DNA from: a virus
Virus record (IMG/VR): IMGVR_UViG_3300030419_007160
Span: 1-29,787 of that record
Strand: one strand, 5' to 3'
Length of the DNA stretch: 29,787 nt
Shown piece by piece: positions 7,562 to 15,299 of this stretch. Made by a program: the position numbers and the translations under genes. How positions within the stretch are numbered: position 1 is the first letter of the stretch; every line of letters starts with the position of its first letter. The notes below the pieces were generated by a model. The model saw nothing but the letters and a program-made list of their open reading frames with translations, had not been told where the DNA came from and made no database searches.

Positions 7562-8469
7562 TATAGTGCATTTAATAATTTATATAAATAACCCTCGGCT
7601 TTGAGATTACAGTTTAACACAATCTGTTCTGGGGTGTCTATATTAAATTTAATTTTTTTAGTATTTTTGTATTTTCCCATGGGTAGAGGCAATATTTCTC
7701 TTTTCATAAGGGATATCTTTGGAGAAAGCCACTTATAGGGTTCGGGAGAGCGTTCGGGATAATTAGGATTTTTTCCATTTCTAAGACCTTTGATTCCCGC
7801 CTCTTTCATGCACTTAATAATTTTGAAACGTGCATATGTGTCGGAATATTGATAATCATGCACGGCTTCGTCGTGGGTCAAGTATGAAATGGATAATAAG
7901 TCTTTCTTATCTGACTGTGTGGCTGGTCTTTGTGAGGAGTAGAAAAATATATCTTTGACAAAATCATCATTGGTGCCCAAGTAGTCAATCGTGGTGCTAC
8001 TTCCTATATTTATTTCAAACCAATCCAAAACTTGAACCTTTTGTTCTTTGTTTTGCGAAATTAATGGAGGCAATCCGCTTACCTTCTTATCATCAAAAAC
8101 TATCAACTCATTATATTCAATTTTAAATTTTCTATTTCCAGTTGTGGTGACCACTAAGTTGTCTTTTTGCACATTGATAGATTTTGCCAAGTCGGAAAAC
8201 GGCACCAGACCCGACAAGGATAGTAATGATAATAATTTATTGTGGGTTTGCTGTTTTGACACGCCAAAAACAAACTGCTGTTCACCAATTCCGTTAAGCT
8301 GATAGGATTTTGGCTCCATCTTTAAAAGACCAAAATCCATATTAATATCAAAAAACTCAAAAGGGTGGATTTTTGCCTTTTCAGCAAAAATTAAGGGGGT
8401 TTGGGTATAGAAGCAATATAATACAGAACTTAAAGTATTGCCAACCGCAACCCTATCATACGTTAGCAT
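7561..8469 (-). CDS. protein of unknown function in nucleotidyltransferase cassette
   Basis: 302 aa; ATG 8467-8469 overlaps the cytidylyltransferase stop by 7 nt. I do not recognise the family. The start, YDRVAVGNTLSSVLYCFYTQTPLIFA, looks like a beta-strand, a glycine/Asn turn and a helix, reminiscent of a Rossmann-type start, but lacks a GxGxxG signature. A second region has YLTHDEAVHDYQYSDTYARFK followed by MKEAGIKGLRNGKNP. No signal peptide or TM segment. The location between two nucleotidyltransferase-like genes, with overlaps on both sides, suggests that it works with them. No strong ribosome site is present, in keeping with translational coupling. Confidence 0.75.
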   Translation of the reverse strand: MLTYDRVAVGNTLSSVLYCFYTQTPLIFAEKAKIHPFEFFDINMDFGLLKMEPKSYQLNGIGEQQFVFGVSKQQTHNKLLSLLSLSGLVPFSDLAKSINVQKDNLVVTTTGNRKFKIEYNELIVFDDKKVSGLPPLISQNKEQKVQVLDWFEINIGSSTTIDYLGTNDDFVKDIFFYSSQRPATQSDKKDLLSISYLTHDEAVHDYQYSDTYARFKIIKCMKEAGIKGLRNGKNPNYPERSPEPYKWLSPKISLMKREILPLPMGKYKNTKKIKFNIDTPEQIVLNCNLKAEGYLYKLLNAL

Positions 8470-8936
8470 ACTGGTTTATTAGTTTTTGAAATATATCCCT
8501 TGGTTAATGCAGAACTACTTTGTACTTTGCCGCCGCCGATTCCCCACAACATTTCGATTCCAAGCTCCTCGCAAAGTGCCATTTCTGGGGTGTTGGTGTT
8601 TGTCCTATCGCCTCCGTTAGCAAAATAATCTGGGCGGTGTCTTTTCAAAGCCTCGCACACTGTATCGTCACCGTCATCTATGCCTATTACCGACTCATTG
8701 CGGACGCCTTTAATAGCTTGTATAATCTCTACACGCTCCTCAAAGGGCATAAAAACATAACCTTTTTTACGCACCAACCATGCATCAGAATTAACAACCA
8801 CAATTACGTCGCCCACTTTTGCAGCTTCGCGAATCATGCGGATATGCCCTTTGTGAATCGGGTCGAATCCTCCACTAACCATAATAGTTTTCTTTACTGC
8901 TGGGTATGTCCTGTACTCATTGTAGTGATGTGCCAT
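8463..8936 (-). CDS. cytidylyltransferase-like nucleotidyltransferase (HIGH family)
   Basis: 157 aa. The signature GGFDPIHKGHIRMI (residues 22-35, HxGH at 28-31) and the later SSSALTKGYI (in the position of the ISSTxIR motif) place it in the nucleotidylyltransferase superfamily, near glycerol-3-phosphate cytidylyltransferase, HldE/RfaE C-domain and PPAT-like enzymes. DVIVVVNSDAWLVRKKGY and FANGGDRT are typical of the glycerol-3-P/heptose branch. The reaction would join CTP or ATP to a phosphorylated small molecule, releasing PPi. ATG 8934-8936 shares one base with the preceding TAA. It heads the three-gene cassette 8936-6650. The substrate cannot be read from the sequence. Confidence 0.85.
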   Translation of the reverse strand: MAHHYNEYRTYPAVKKTIMVSGGFDPIHKGHIRMIREAAKVGDVIVVVNSDAWLVRKKGYVFMPFEERVEIIQAIKGVRNESVIGIDDGDDTVCEALKRHRPDYFANGGDRTNTNTPEMALCEELGIEMLWGIGGGKVQSSSALTKGYISKTNKPVC

Positions 8937-9229
8937 TATTCTATATTCTCCTTTACTTTTGCTATGACATAATTGTCTAATATTAAATAATGTTTATTGC
9001 CCTCATATTCTAACTCTTCAATCATTCTTCGATCTACTAAAATTTGTTCACCCTTTTTTATAGCCTCTATGCGGCAATCTGGTGCCCAGTCAAACACAGT
9101 GGCAGCACAATATTTACCCTCGATCTTCGTATAGTCTTCTGGCAAAAGAATGGTTGTCTGTTCTTTTATTTTCTCTTTTTTAACATGCTCTGGCATGATT
9201 AATATATGTCTATTAAATGGTTGCAGCAT
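8936..9229 (-). CDS. GroES-like co-chaperonin
   Basis: 97 aa, the normal length of Cpn10. It begins MLQPFNRHILIMPE (equivalent to the PLxDRVLV strand), then TTILLPED (the mobile loop ending in IxLPe), GKYCAATVFDWAPD, IKKGEQILVDRR and a C-terminal YLILDNYVIAKVKE (equivalent to the yxilxexDIlavv end). The Gly-rich mobile loop is replaced by a KEKIKEQ segment, as is seen in divergent phage co-chaperonins such as T4 Gp31. It would cap the host GroEL to fold phage proteins, classically the major capsid protein. ATG 9227-9229 has AAGGAG. No chaperonin (GroEL) gene is in the window. The match is by pattern only. Confidence 0.7.
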   Translation of the reverse strand: MLQPFNRHILIMPEHVKKEKIKEQTTILLPEDYTKIEGKYCAATVFDWAPDCRIEAIKKGEQILVDRRMIEELEYEGNKHYLILDNYVIAKVKENIE

Positions 9230-9238
9230 TTTTTCTCC

Positions 9239-11665
9239 TTATCCGCATTTGGCATAGCCACAAGATTTACAAGTTAGGCACCCTTCAATATAAATCAGCC
9301 CGTCTGCTCCGCATTCGCTACAGGTTTTATCACTTGCTCTTGAGCCATCAGTAATATAGTTTTTAAGCACTCTGGCGACACATTTTGCAAACGAAAACAT
9401 GTCACTGTCGCGGTCTTTCTGCATCTGCTCTACAACATACTGGATATTTGCTCCATGTCGCAAAGAAAGTGAAATAAGGCGGGTGAATGCCGAGTTGTTT
9501 GGATTATCAAAAACTTTAACAATATCTTTTACAACAATAGTATCACCATTTTTGCCGACACGCAAGTCATAAACAGAGTTCATCGTCTTTCGTGGGTGTT
9601 TTACAAGAATGCCCTCGGTGTGTTTTGCGGGAATCTCAATTAAATTAGATAACCCTCCCATAACTTCGTAAGGTTTGCCGTCAAGCATGCCCACTAAAAT
9701 AATCCACTTCTCACCCTGAATGGTTGTGTGGTGGATGCTACAGGGCAACTCAGTGGGGCGTTTTACCGCTGGGTGATCTGGGAATATATCCTCGCTCTCA
9801 TCTGTGTTTGTTACAAGTACTCCCGTTCTTGAACCGTCAACATAAACAGTGATGCCTTTTAGTCCAAGCTTCCAACCTAACTGATACAGCCGAGACACAA
9901 CTTCTGGATCGGTACCTTTGGGAAGATTAATAGTAGAGCTAATTGAATGATCAATATGCTTTTGAATCGCGGCTTGGATGTGAACCCTTTTTTCCCAATC
10001 AATTTGGTGAGATTCAGTAAAAAAATCTGGCACCTCTTGTGCCCTAAACATATCTAAGTAAGAAGATACGTTGTGGTGAAAAACCTCATATTCAATCCAA
10101 CGATCTCCTAGATCGTCAACAAAATCTGCCTCAATATTGGTTTCATTGTGAGACAATTTTCTGCGGCGTGTGTATGAGTTTCTAAATACCGGCTCAATAC
10201 CTGAAGAGGTCTGTGACATAATTGACACCGATCCAGTGGGGGCATTTGTTAAAATAGAAATGTTTCGTCTTCCATGTTGTGCCATCAACATTTGAACCTC
10301 GGATGGCAACGACTTGATAAATTCGTTATTTCGCTCTTTTTCCCAATCAAAAACCGGAAACGAACCTCTTTCCTCTGAAAGGCGAACGGATTCCGTATAT
10401 GCCGCAACTTTAAAAGTTTCATAAATTGTATCAATGACAGACAGAGCTTCTTCCGAATCATATGCGAGCGAAAGACAGGCAAGGGCGTCCGCCAATCCGT
10501 GAGTCCCGAGCCCAGTCCGGCGTCCATTGTTACATGCAGTTTTTAAATTTTCCCAAAGTTCTTTTTCGTCATCCGTATCGCACGCTTTAATAATGCTGTC
10601 CAACTTTTCAATTTCAAGCTCTACAAGATCATCGGATAATCGCATCGCCGTGGTGACAACATCAGTAAAATGGTTGAAGTCAAAAGATGCTTTTTCTGTA
10701 AACGGGTTTTTAACGAAGTTTTTGAGATTTACCGAAATAAGACGGCAAGAGTCGTAAGCAGATAAGGGAATTTCACCACAAGGGTTTGTGCAGATGGTTT
10801 TAAAGCCATCGTCGGCATATGCTTCTGCGGGAAGGTACTTCTCAATGTTACCCCACATCAAAAGCCCTGGCTCTGCCGTCTTGGTAGCCGATTCTACGAT
10901 TTGCTGCCAGAGGGTGGCGGCGTCAATTTCTCTGGTGTGTTCTGGGTCTTTCGCGTCAACAGGAAACCGAAGAGTAAATGATCCATTGTTTTCAACTGCC
11001 TCCATAAAATCATCACTTATCTTCACAGACACATTTGCACCTGTGACTTTGGTGAGATCATGCTTCATTGTGACAAATTTTTCAATATCAGGATGACGCA
11101 CATCCATTGATATCATAAGTGCCCCTCGGCGTCCGTTTTGCCCAATCATACGACAAACATATGAATATAAATCAGCAAAAGACCAAGCACCCGTGGTGGT
11201 GCCTGCGGAATTGTTAACGGCAGTGCCTTCGGGGCGGAGTTGGCTAATGTCAAGCCCTACGCCACAACGTCTTTTAAATAGATTGGCAAGAGATTTACTT
11301 GAATCTATAATCGAAGAAATATTATCTTCTGGTGAGGCGACAACAACGCAGTTAGAAAGGGATACGTTGACATGGTTGTTTCCAATACCCATCATTGGAG
11401 AGCCTTGGGGGACAATATATTTAAAATCTTTCAAAAGATTGTATATCTCCTCTTTTGACAGTTGACTAAGCCCCCCAAACTTTTCTTCAATCCTTGCAAA
11501 CTCTGAAGCTATACGATCATGCATGTCGTCGGGTGTTTCTTCTAAAATTGTTCCGTTTTTATTTTTTAAGGCATATTTTGTGAGCCACACATTGGCGGCT
11601 AATTCATCGCCATTGAAATACTTTTTTACTGCTTTTTTTAACTTCTTGCCCAACTTACTTCCCAT
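9239..11665 (-). CDS. nrdJ: adenosylcobalamin-dependent (class II) ribonucleotide reductase
   Basis: 808 aa single-chain RNR. Active-site elements are the redox Cys in LSNC (C106) and SCRLISVNL (C307), the radical loop NPCGE (N294, C296, E298), and the phosphate-binding APTGSVS...SGIEPVF. The C-terminus ends CSECGADGL...GCLTCKSCGYAKCG, the Cys-rich shuttle tail typical of B12-dependent NrdJ. There is no small-subunit (NrdB) gene nearby, in line with class II. The enzyme reduces NTPs/NDPs to deoxynucleotides without oxygen but requires the host's cobalamin. It starts at ATG 11663-11665 inside the last codons of the helicase gene (11-nt overlap) and is probably co-expressed from the promoter at 13050-13078. 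Confidence 0.93.
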   Translation of the reverse strand: MGSKLGKKLKKAVKKYFNGDELAANVWLTKYALKNKNGTILEETPDDMHDRIASEFARIEEKFGGLSQLSKEEIYNLLKDFKYIVPQGSPMMGIGNNHVNVSLSNCVVVASPEDNISSIIDSSKSLANLFKRRCGVGLDISQLRPEGTAVNNSAGTTTGAWSFADLYSYVCRMIGQNGRRGALMISMDVRHPDIEKFVTMKHDLTKVTGANVSVKISDDFMEAVENNGSFTLRFPVDAKDPEHTREIDAATLWQQIVESATKTAEPGLLMWGNIEKYLPAEAYADDGFKTICTNPCGEIPLSAYDSCRLISVNLKNFVKNPFTEKASFDFNHFTDVVTTAMRLSDDLVELEIEKLDSIIKACDTDDEKELWENLKTACNNGRRTGLGTHGLADALACLSLAYDSEEALSVIDTIYETFKVAAYTESVRLSEERGSFPVFDWEKERNNEFIKSLPSEVQMLMAQHGRRNISILTNAPTGSVSIMSQTSSGIEPVFRNSYTRRRKLSHNETNIEADFVDDLGDRWIEYEVFHHNVSSYLDMFRAQEVPDFFTESHQIDWEKRVHIQAAIQKHIDHSISSTINLPKGTDPEVVSRLYQLGWKLGLKGITVYVDGSRTGVLVTNTDESEDIFPDHPAVKRPTELPCSIHHTTIQGEKWIILVGMLDGKPYEVMGGLSNLIEIPAKHTEGILVKHPRKTMNSVYDLRVGKNGDTIVVKDIVKVFDNPNNSAFTRLISLSLRHGANIQYVVEQMQKDRDSDMFSFAKCVARVLKNYITDGSRASDKTCSECGADGLIYIEGCLTCKSCGYAKCG

Positions 11666-13019
11666 CCTTAAATTTCTTATATTTTTCTTTTAACTTTTCC
11701 GATTGTTGTTTAGCAGCATTAACTTGAGCTTCCCCAATTGTTTCACCCGTTGAGGGAAGCACGTCTATTTTCACCCTACTCAGATCCATCTTCGCGGGAT
11801 ATATAATACCATCTGGTCCAAATCTGTTTTTTGCTACGAATACACGTCCTGTGTTGTTGTTCTTGTCATCAATTGTTCTGGAAACAGAAAAAATGAAATC
11901 TGAGACAAAGCACTTGCTATAAGCCTCGGAAATAGATTCCATTGTGATAACTTCTGCATTAAGACCGGAACGGTTTGTTTGAGAGGCGGTCCAAACTGGA
12001 CATTTGTTTTCCTGTGCAATCGCTCGCAACTCTTCATAAATGGTTTCAAGATCATGCCTCTTTTCTCTAGTGGTCTTAACGGGTCTCAACAAGTCTCCAT
12101 AGTCTACCAGAATCATATCAACTTTTATATCTTTTTGTTTTAATTTTTCAAGATGGTTTTTAATTGTTTGAGTCGTAGCAGATTTAGTTGGGTACTCTTT
12201 AATAATTAGACGACCCGCGACTTCCTGTACCTTTTCATATATCATTTCTTTAAAAGAGTGTGTTTCTGAGAGGGGAACACCAGTTACACAACTATCGTAT
12301 CTAATTCCGATACTGGTGTCTTGAAGTTCTAGTGTGTAGTGCACAACTGTTTTTCCCGCGAGCAACGCTTGTGTCCCAAGGTGCACAAGGACCATGGATT
12401 TTCCTGCCCCAGTTGGTGCAATTACAACTCCAAGCTCGCCATTACCAATACCACCTTTGCACAAAACATCTATTTCATCCCAACCTGTACTAATTGGATC
12501 TCTTGCTTTTATTTCAAACCTCTTTTCAAAGTCCTGAACGTAGTCATATCCAAAATCAGAATCCCCACCGAGCTTGAGAGCATCATTAATTACTTTTGAT
12601 ATTTCATCAAAAGAAGACGTTTTAAGTAAAGATACAGACTTAATCATAGCCGACTTAAGTACCTGTTTCCTACAAAAATCTAAAGATGTGTTTTTAACAA
12701 AATCAGAGTCTTTAATTTCTGAATTATAGATCCTGGCAAAATAATCTCTTGTCTGCTTTTTGACAGCATCTGTCTCATCATCAAGCTCTGTTCGCAGAAT
12801 GGTGGTAAAAATCTTTGCACTTGGGTGAACATTATATTTGTCCTTATATGAAAACACCCTATCAACAAATACTTGCAGATATTTAAGCTCAAAATATTCT
12901 GTTTCTAATACTTCTTGGATTTGATCACAAAAAGCCCGATCTTGCAAAATAAGAGCGGCAAGCCCCTCTTGGAAGGACTTGCCATAACGACTAAAATCCG
13001 TTTTTTCTTGCGAACTCAA
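11655..13019 (-). CDS. DnaB-type replicative DNA helicase
   Basis: 454 aa RecA-fold hexameric helicase. Residues 15-150 look like the helical N-terminal domain. The motor has Walker A APTGAGKS (201-208), the catalytic Glu in YTLELQ (E231), Walker B MILVDYGDLL, and SQTNRSG and VAKNRFGPDG, which match motifs 3-4 of the DnaB/T4 gp41 family (usually SQLNR and KNRfG). The tail is a Lys-rich helix. The only plausible start is TTG at 13017-13019 after AAGGGTG; no ATG occurs until residue 125. It unwinds DNA 5'-3' ahead of the replisome. No separate primase is seen in the window and no TOPRIM motif in this protein. First gene after the promoter at 13050-13078. Confidence 0.9.
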   Translation of the reverse strand: MSSQEKTDFSRYGKSFQEGLAALILQDRAFCDQIQEVLETEYFELKYLQVFVDRVFSYKDKYNVHPSAKIFTTILRTELDDETDAVKKQTRDYFARIYNSEIKDSDFVKNTSLDFCRKQVLKSAMIKSVSLLKTSSFDEISKVINDALKLGGDSDFGYDYVQDFEKRFEIKARDPISTGWDEIDVLCKGGIGNGELGVVIAPTGAGKSMVLVHLGTQALLAGKTVVHYTLELQDTSIGIRYDSCVTGVPLSETHSFKEMIYEKVQEVAGRLIIKEYPTKSATTQTIKNHLEKLKQKDIKVDMILVDYGDLLRPVKTTREKRHDLETIYEELRAIAQENKCPVWTASQTNRSGLNAEVITMESISEAYSKCFVSDFIFSVSRTIDDKNNNTGRVFVAKNRFGPDGIIYPAKMDLSRVKIDVLPSTGETIGEAQVNAAKQQSEKLKEKYKKFKDGK

Positions 13020-13049
13020 ATATACACCCTTGTTTTATCCTTATAGAAC

Positions 13050-13078
13050 AATATAACCTATCTTGTACAAAAAGTCAA
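13050..13078 (-). promoter_or_regulatory. sigma-70 type promoter P2 (helicase / nrdJ operon)
   Basis: Minus-strand TTGACT (13073-13078), 17-bp spacer, TATATT (13050-13055), 30 nt before the helicase start. The spacer holds the perfect palindrome TTGTACAA (13063-13070), and another, AAAGTC-AA-GACTTT (13071-13084), spans the -35 box and the stop of the upstream gene. Both could be protein-binding sites. Confidence 0.75.
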
Positions 13079-13082
13079 GACT

Positions 13083-13919
13083 TTATTCTTTTAAAGACAT
13101 CATCTTATCATATGCGTTTCGCTTAGCATCTGATAATTTTCCGAGATAATCGTTTCTTCTTAGTACTTTGAAGGCTAAGTTCTCAACCGAATACGAGCCT
13201 ACGGTTTCTAGTCCAGTTTTTCTCATTTTGCGAATTTTTTCTTTTAACTTGTCCGCATATTTCTCTGCCTCTTCATACTTTTTATCACCAATAAGTCCAT
13301 CAAGGCGATCAATCTGATCCATCAATGAGGCGGCTTTTTTCTTTACATTATCTTTGTCAAAATCGTGCTTTTTCATAACGGGCTTTTTCAACCACTCATC
13401 ATTCATAATCGAATATAGCCCTTGTGCCTCATGTGGGTCGTTTATGTCTTGCAAATATATTTCAACCTCATATCCTTTAATATAAATGTCGTGAAGACGA
13501 TTCCAAATTGATTTCATTGCATTGAAATATTCTCTAACCAAATCCACATTTTCATCTATGTTTTTAAAATCCAATAAAATGTGCAAATCAACGTCCGAAA
13601 AGCGAGAATAATTATATGCAGCTAGCGATCCTGTAAAAGTTACATCGTCGTATGGCATATCGCCTACCTCAAGAGAGTTATAAAAATCGTTTGCTATGAT
13701 CATTAATTTCTCTCTAATTTGAGGATCTAGTTTATCCCCTGGTTGGTTCCAAAAGTCCTGATCTAATTCATCGTGAATTTTAAAACTGGATAAATCAACA
13801 GACTCTGGATCGTTCTCTTCATTTAGAAAATTTTTAAAGTTTGAAACAATTAGTTCGGGGTCCAGGTCTGTCATTTCGGACTCTCTGAACTCGTTCGCCC
13901 ATATCTTAAATAATCGCAT
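13083..13919 (-). CDS. Pol-beta-fold nucleotidyltransferase, role unknown
   Basis: 278 aa. The minimal-nucleotidyltransferase signature is clear: FTGSLAAYNYSRFSDVDLHILL, with GS at 97-98 and D109/D111 as metal ligands. The third acidic residue would be E151 or E153 in YEVEIYL, where Asp is usual. The C-terminal third (about 195-278) is Lys/Glu-rich and helical. Such proteins transfer nucleotides to RNA, proteins or small molecules; the target here is unknown. The start at 13919 (MRLFKIW) has no clear ribosome site; MTDLDPEL at residue 16 is an alternative. It lies 14 nt after the exonuclease gene and probably shares its promoter at 14944-14972. Confidence 0.8.
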   Translation of the reverse strand: MRLFKIWANEFRESEMTDLDPELIVSNFKNFLNEENDPESVDLSSFKIHDELDQDFWNQPGDKLDPQIREKLMIIANDFYNSLEVGDMPYDDVTFTGSLAAYNYSRFSDVDLHILLDFKNIDENVDLVREYFNAMKSIWNRLHDIYIKGYEVEIYLQDINDPHEAQGLYSIMNDEWLKKPVMKKHDFDKDNVKKKAASLMDQIDRLDGLIGDKKYEEAEKYADKLKEKIRKMRKTGLETVGSYSVENLAFKVLRRNDYLGKLSDAKRNAYDKMMSLKE

Positions 13920-13933
13920 GTTAATAAATAGTT

Positions 13934-14896
13934 TTACAACTTGGAATCAGCAACTATCTTATTCATTGCTGCAAACAAATCAACAAAATTAACAACGCCG
14001 AAGCCGTCTTCTATCATCATCGTTTTGATGTTGGTTTTAGCGAACTCTGCTTCAAAGTTATCAAGGGAATAATTTATTTTCTGTCTCCCTTGCACACTCA
14101 CGGAGGGCGTGTAAAGCTGCATCAGGCGATAATTTTGACTTACAACGTCTTTACCCTCCAAGACGCTCGTGTATGCTTTAACTTTACCCTGATGCTCCGT
14201 GCAGTGGTTTATCAGGGTATCAATGTCATGAGAGATGTCTTCCGCTAAAAACGGAAACCGCTTGGAAATCGTAGGAAGACCAACGCCGCCGACACCGGGC
14301 AAGTTGTCCGATTTATCACCAGCAATTGCACGGGCAAGAGCAAAGTTCTTTGGATGAATGCCAAACTGTTCTACTAGGCTTTTTTGATTTACAACTTGTT
14401 TTTGAATTGGGCGAAACACAATGGTTTCTCCATCACATAACTGAAAAAAATCTTTGTCAGAGGATACAATAACCTTTTGCCACCCTGAATAGTTTGGGTG
14501 TTGCACAACTACGCTAATAATGTCATCTGCCTCAACTGCGGGAAGCATCAATTGGATAATCGGCAGTTCGTTGAGGTATTCTACAAGGCGGGTTTGTTGC
14601 CAGATTTTATTAGCAACCTCTTCGTTCTCTGAAAGGTTGCGGATATCGCGATTGAGACGAATCGGCTTTCTGCCCTCTTTGTATCCCTTGTTTTTTGATT
14701 TCCGTCTTTGTGAGCCACCCTCACCGTCCCAGCAAATTACAACTTGATCCGGCTTAGTCTCGCGAATGAGCTTTTGAAGCGATTGTAGAAACCCCTTAAG
14801 CCCTCCGATAGGCTGTCCGTTGGTGGACAGGCTTGGGTTTACAATATAATTTCTGAACAAAAGGTTCAGAGCATCAACAACTAATAGTCTTTTCAT
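13934..14896 (-). CDS. 5'-3' exonuclease (FEN/RNase H family)
   Basis: 320 aa, the size of free-standing phage flap nucleases (T4 rnh, T5 exo) or the N-domain of Pol I. Metal ligands are visible in VVDALNLLFR (D8), ICWDGEGG (D57), AVEADDI (E122, D124, D125), SSDKDF (D147, D149) and GDKSDNLPGVGGVG (D194, D197, with the helix-hairpin-helix turn). It removes RNA primers and 5' flaps during Okazaki-fragment maturation. The polymerase half that would complete a Pol I is encoded separately at 18684-19886. ATG 14894-14896 follows a 5' leader that can fold into a hairpin. Confidence 0.93.
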   Translation of the reverse strand: MKRLLVVDALNLLFRNYIVNPSLSTNGQPIGGLKGFLQSLQKLIRETKPDQVVICWDGEGGSQRRKSKNKGYKEGRKPIRLNRDIRNLSENEEVANKIWQQTRLVEYLNELPIIQLMLPAVEADDIISVVVQHPNYSGWQKVIVSSDKDFFQLCDGETIVFRPIQKQVVNQKSLVEQFGIHPKNFALARAIAGDKSDNLPGVGGVGLPTISKRFPFLAEDISHDIDTLINHCTEHQGKVKAYTSVLEGKDVVSQNYRLMQLYTPSVSVQGRQKINYSLDNFEAEFAKTNIKTMMIEDGFGVVNFVDLFAAMNKIVADSKL

Positions 14897-14912
14897 TTCT
14901 TCACCGTATTAT

Positions 14913-14932
14913 GGCGTTTATACAAAAACGCC
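14913..14932 (-). promoter_or_regulatory. 5'-leader hairpin of exonuclease transcript
   Basis: GGCGTTT (14913-14919) and AAACGCC (14926-14932) form a 7-bp stem with a 6-nt loop. With promoter P3 this hairpin would lie at or within a few bases of the 5' end of the mRNA, ahead of the exonuclease start, where it could protect the message or tune translation. Confidence 0.5.
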
Positions 14933-14966
14933 CCACTATGAACAATATAGCATGATCATAGTGGGG
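14931..14966 (-). terminator. inverted repeat, intrinsic-terminator-like, overlapping promoter P3
   Basis: Arms of 11 bp (14931-14941 and 14956-14966, CCCCACTATGA/TCATAGTGGGG) enclose a 14-nt loop. Read on the minus strand the stem is followed by CGTTTTTG, and it begins 12 nt after the lipoprotein stop codon, so it looks like a terminator for that gene. The -10 box of promoter P3 lies mostly in the loop and the spacer in the arm, so the same repeat could instead act as an operator. Confidence 0.6.
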
Positions 14967-14972
14967 TGTCAA
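14944..14972 (-). promoter_or_regulatory. sigma-70 type promoter P3 (exonuclease)
   Basis: Minus-strand TTGACA (14967-14972), 17-bp spacer, TATATT (14944-14949). The spacer contains palindrome ATGATCAT (14952-14959) and one arm of the large inverted repeat. The exonuclease start is about 48 nt downstream of the -10. Confidence 0.8.
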
Positions 14973-14978
14973 GTGTTT

Positions 14979-15299
14979 TTAGCGATATCTACGAGCAGGT
15001 GGAGCAGGTCTCCCTCTTCCCTTCACATATCTAACATGAGTGTGTGGATGTCTGTTAACCATATGGCGGGGAATTGTACGAAGCTCCCAATATCCACGGT
15101 GGTAGACACCTCTTGCATCGCGATGTGCTTTTACCCACACCCAAGCCTTCACCCTAACGGGAGCCTGATTGTGATGTGGAGCGTGGGCACGAGGGGCGGG
15201 AGTGTGATATCGTTGCTGTGGTGGATGTGGCGGCGTGTGAGCGTGCACAGCACATCCAGCCAAACAAGTTAGCATTGAAATAAAAATTGCATTAATCAT
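14979..15299 (-). CDS. small His/Pro/Arg-rich lipoprotein
   Basis: 106 aa, ATG 15297-15299 overlapping the upstream TGA by 4 nt, with AGGAAG upstream. The N-terminus MINAIFISMLTCLAGCAVHA has a short hydrophobic core and a lipobox (LAGC, Cys16), so it is probably exported and lipid-anchored. The mature part is packed with His, Pro and Arg (HTPPHPPQQRYHTPAPRAHA) and includes VKAWVWVKAHRDARGVYHRGYW, which resembles the repeats of WXXGXW/YXWGXW surface proteins. It has almost no acidic residues. Metal binding or an envelope role (superinfection exclusion, lysis-related) is possible but unproven. The same DNA also has a long plus-strand frame, which I take to be a shadow. Confidence 0.75.
   Translation of the reverse strand: MINAIFISMLTCLAGCAVHAHTPPHPPQQRYHTPAPRAHAPHHNQAPVRVKAWVWVKAHRDARGVYHRGYWELRTIPRHMVNRHPHTHVRYVKGRGRPAPPARRYR

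Noticed and set aside
14952-15272. 106-codon plus-strand frame over the lipoprotein gene
   Set aside because: Same length region as the minus-strand gene, but no ribosome site, no promoter facing that way and a Ser/Trp/Cys-rich product. The minus frame has a lipobox, ribosome site and operon overlaps.
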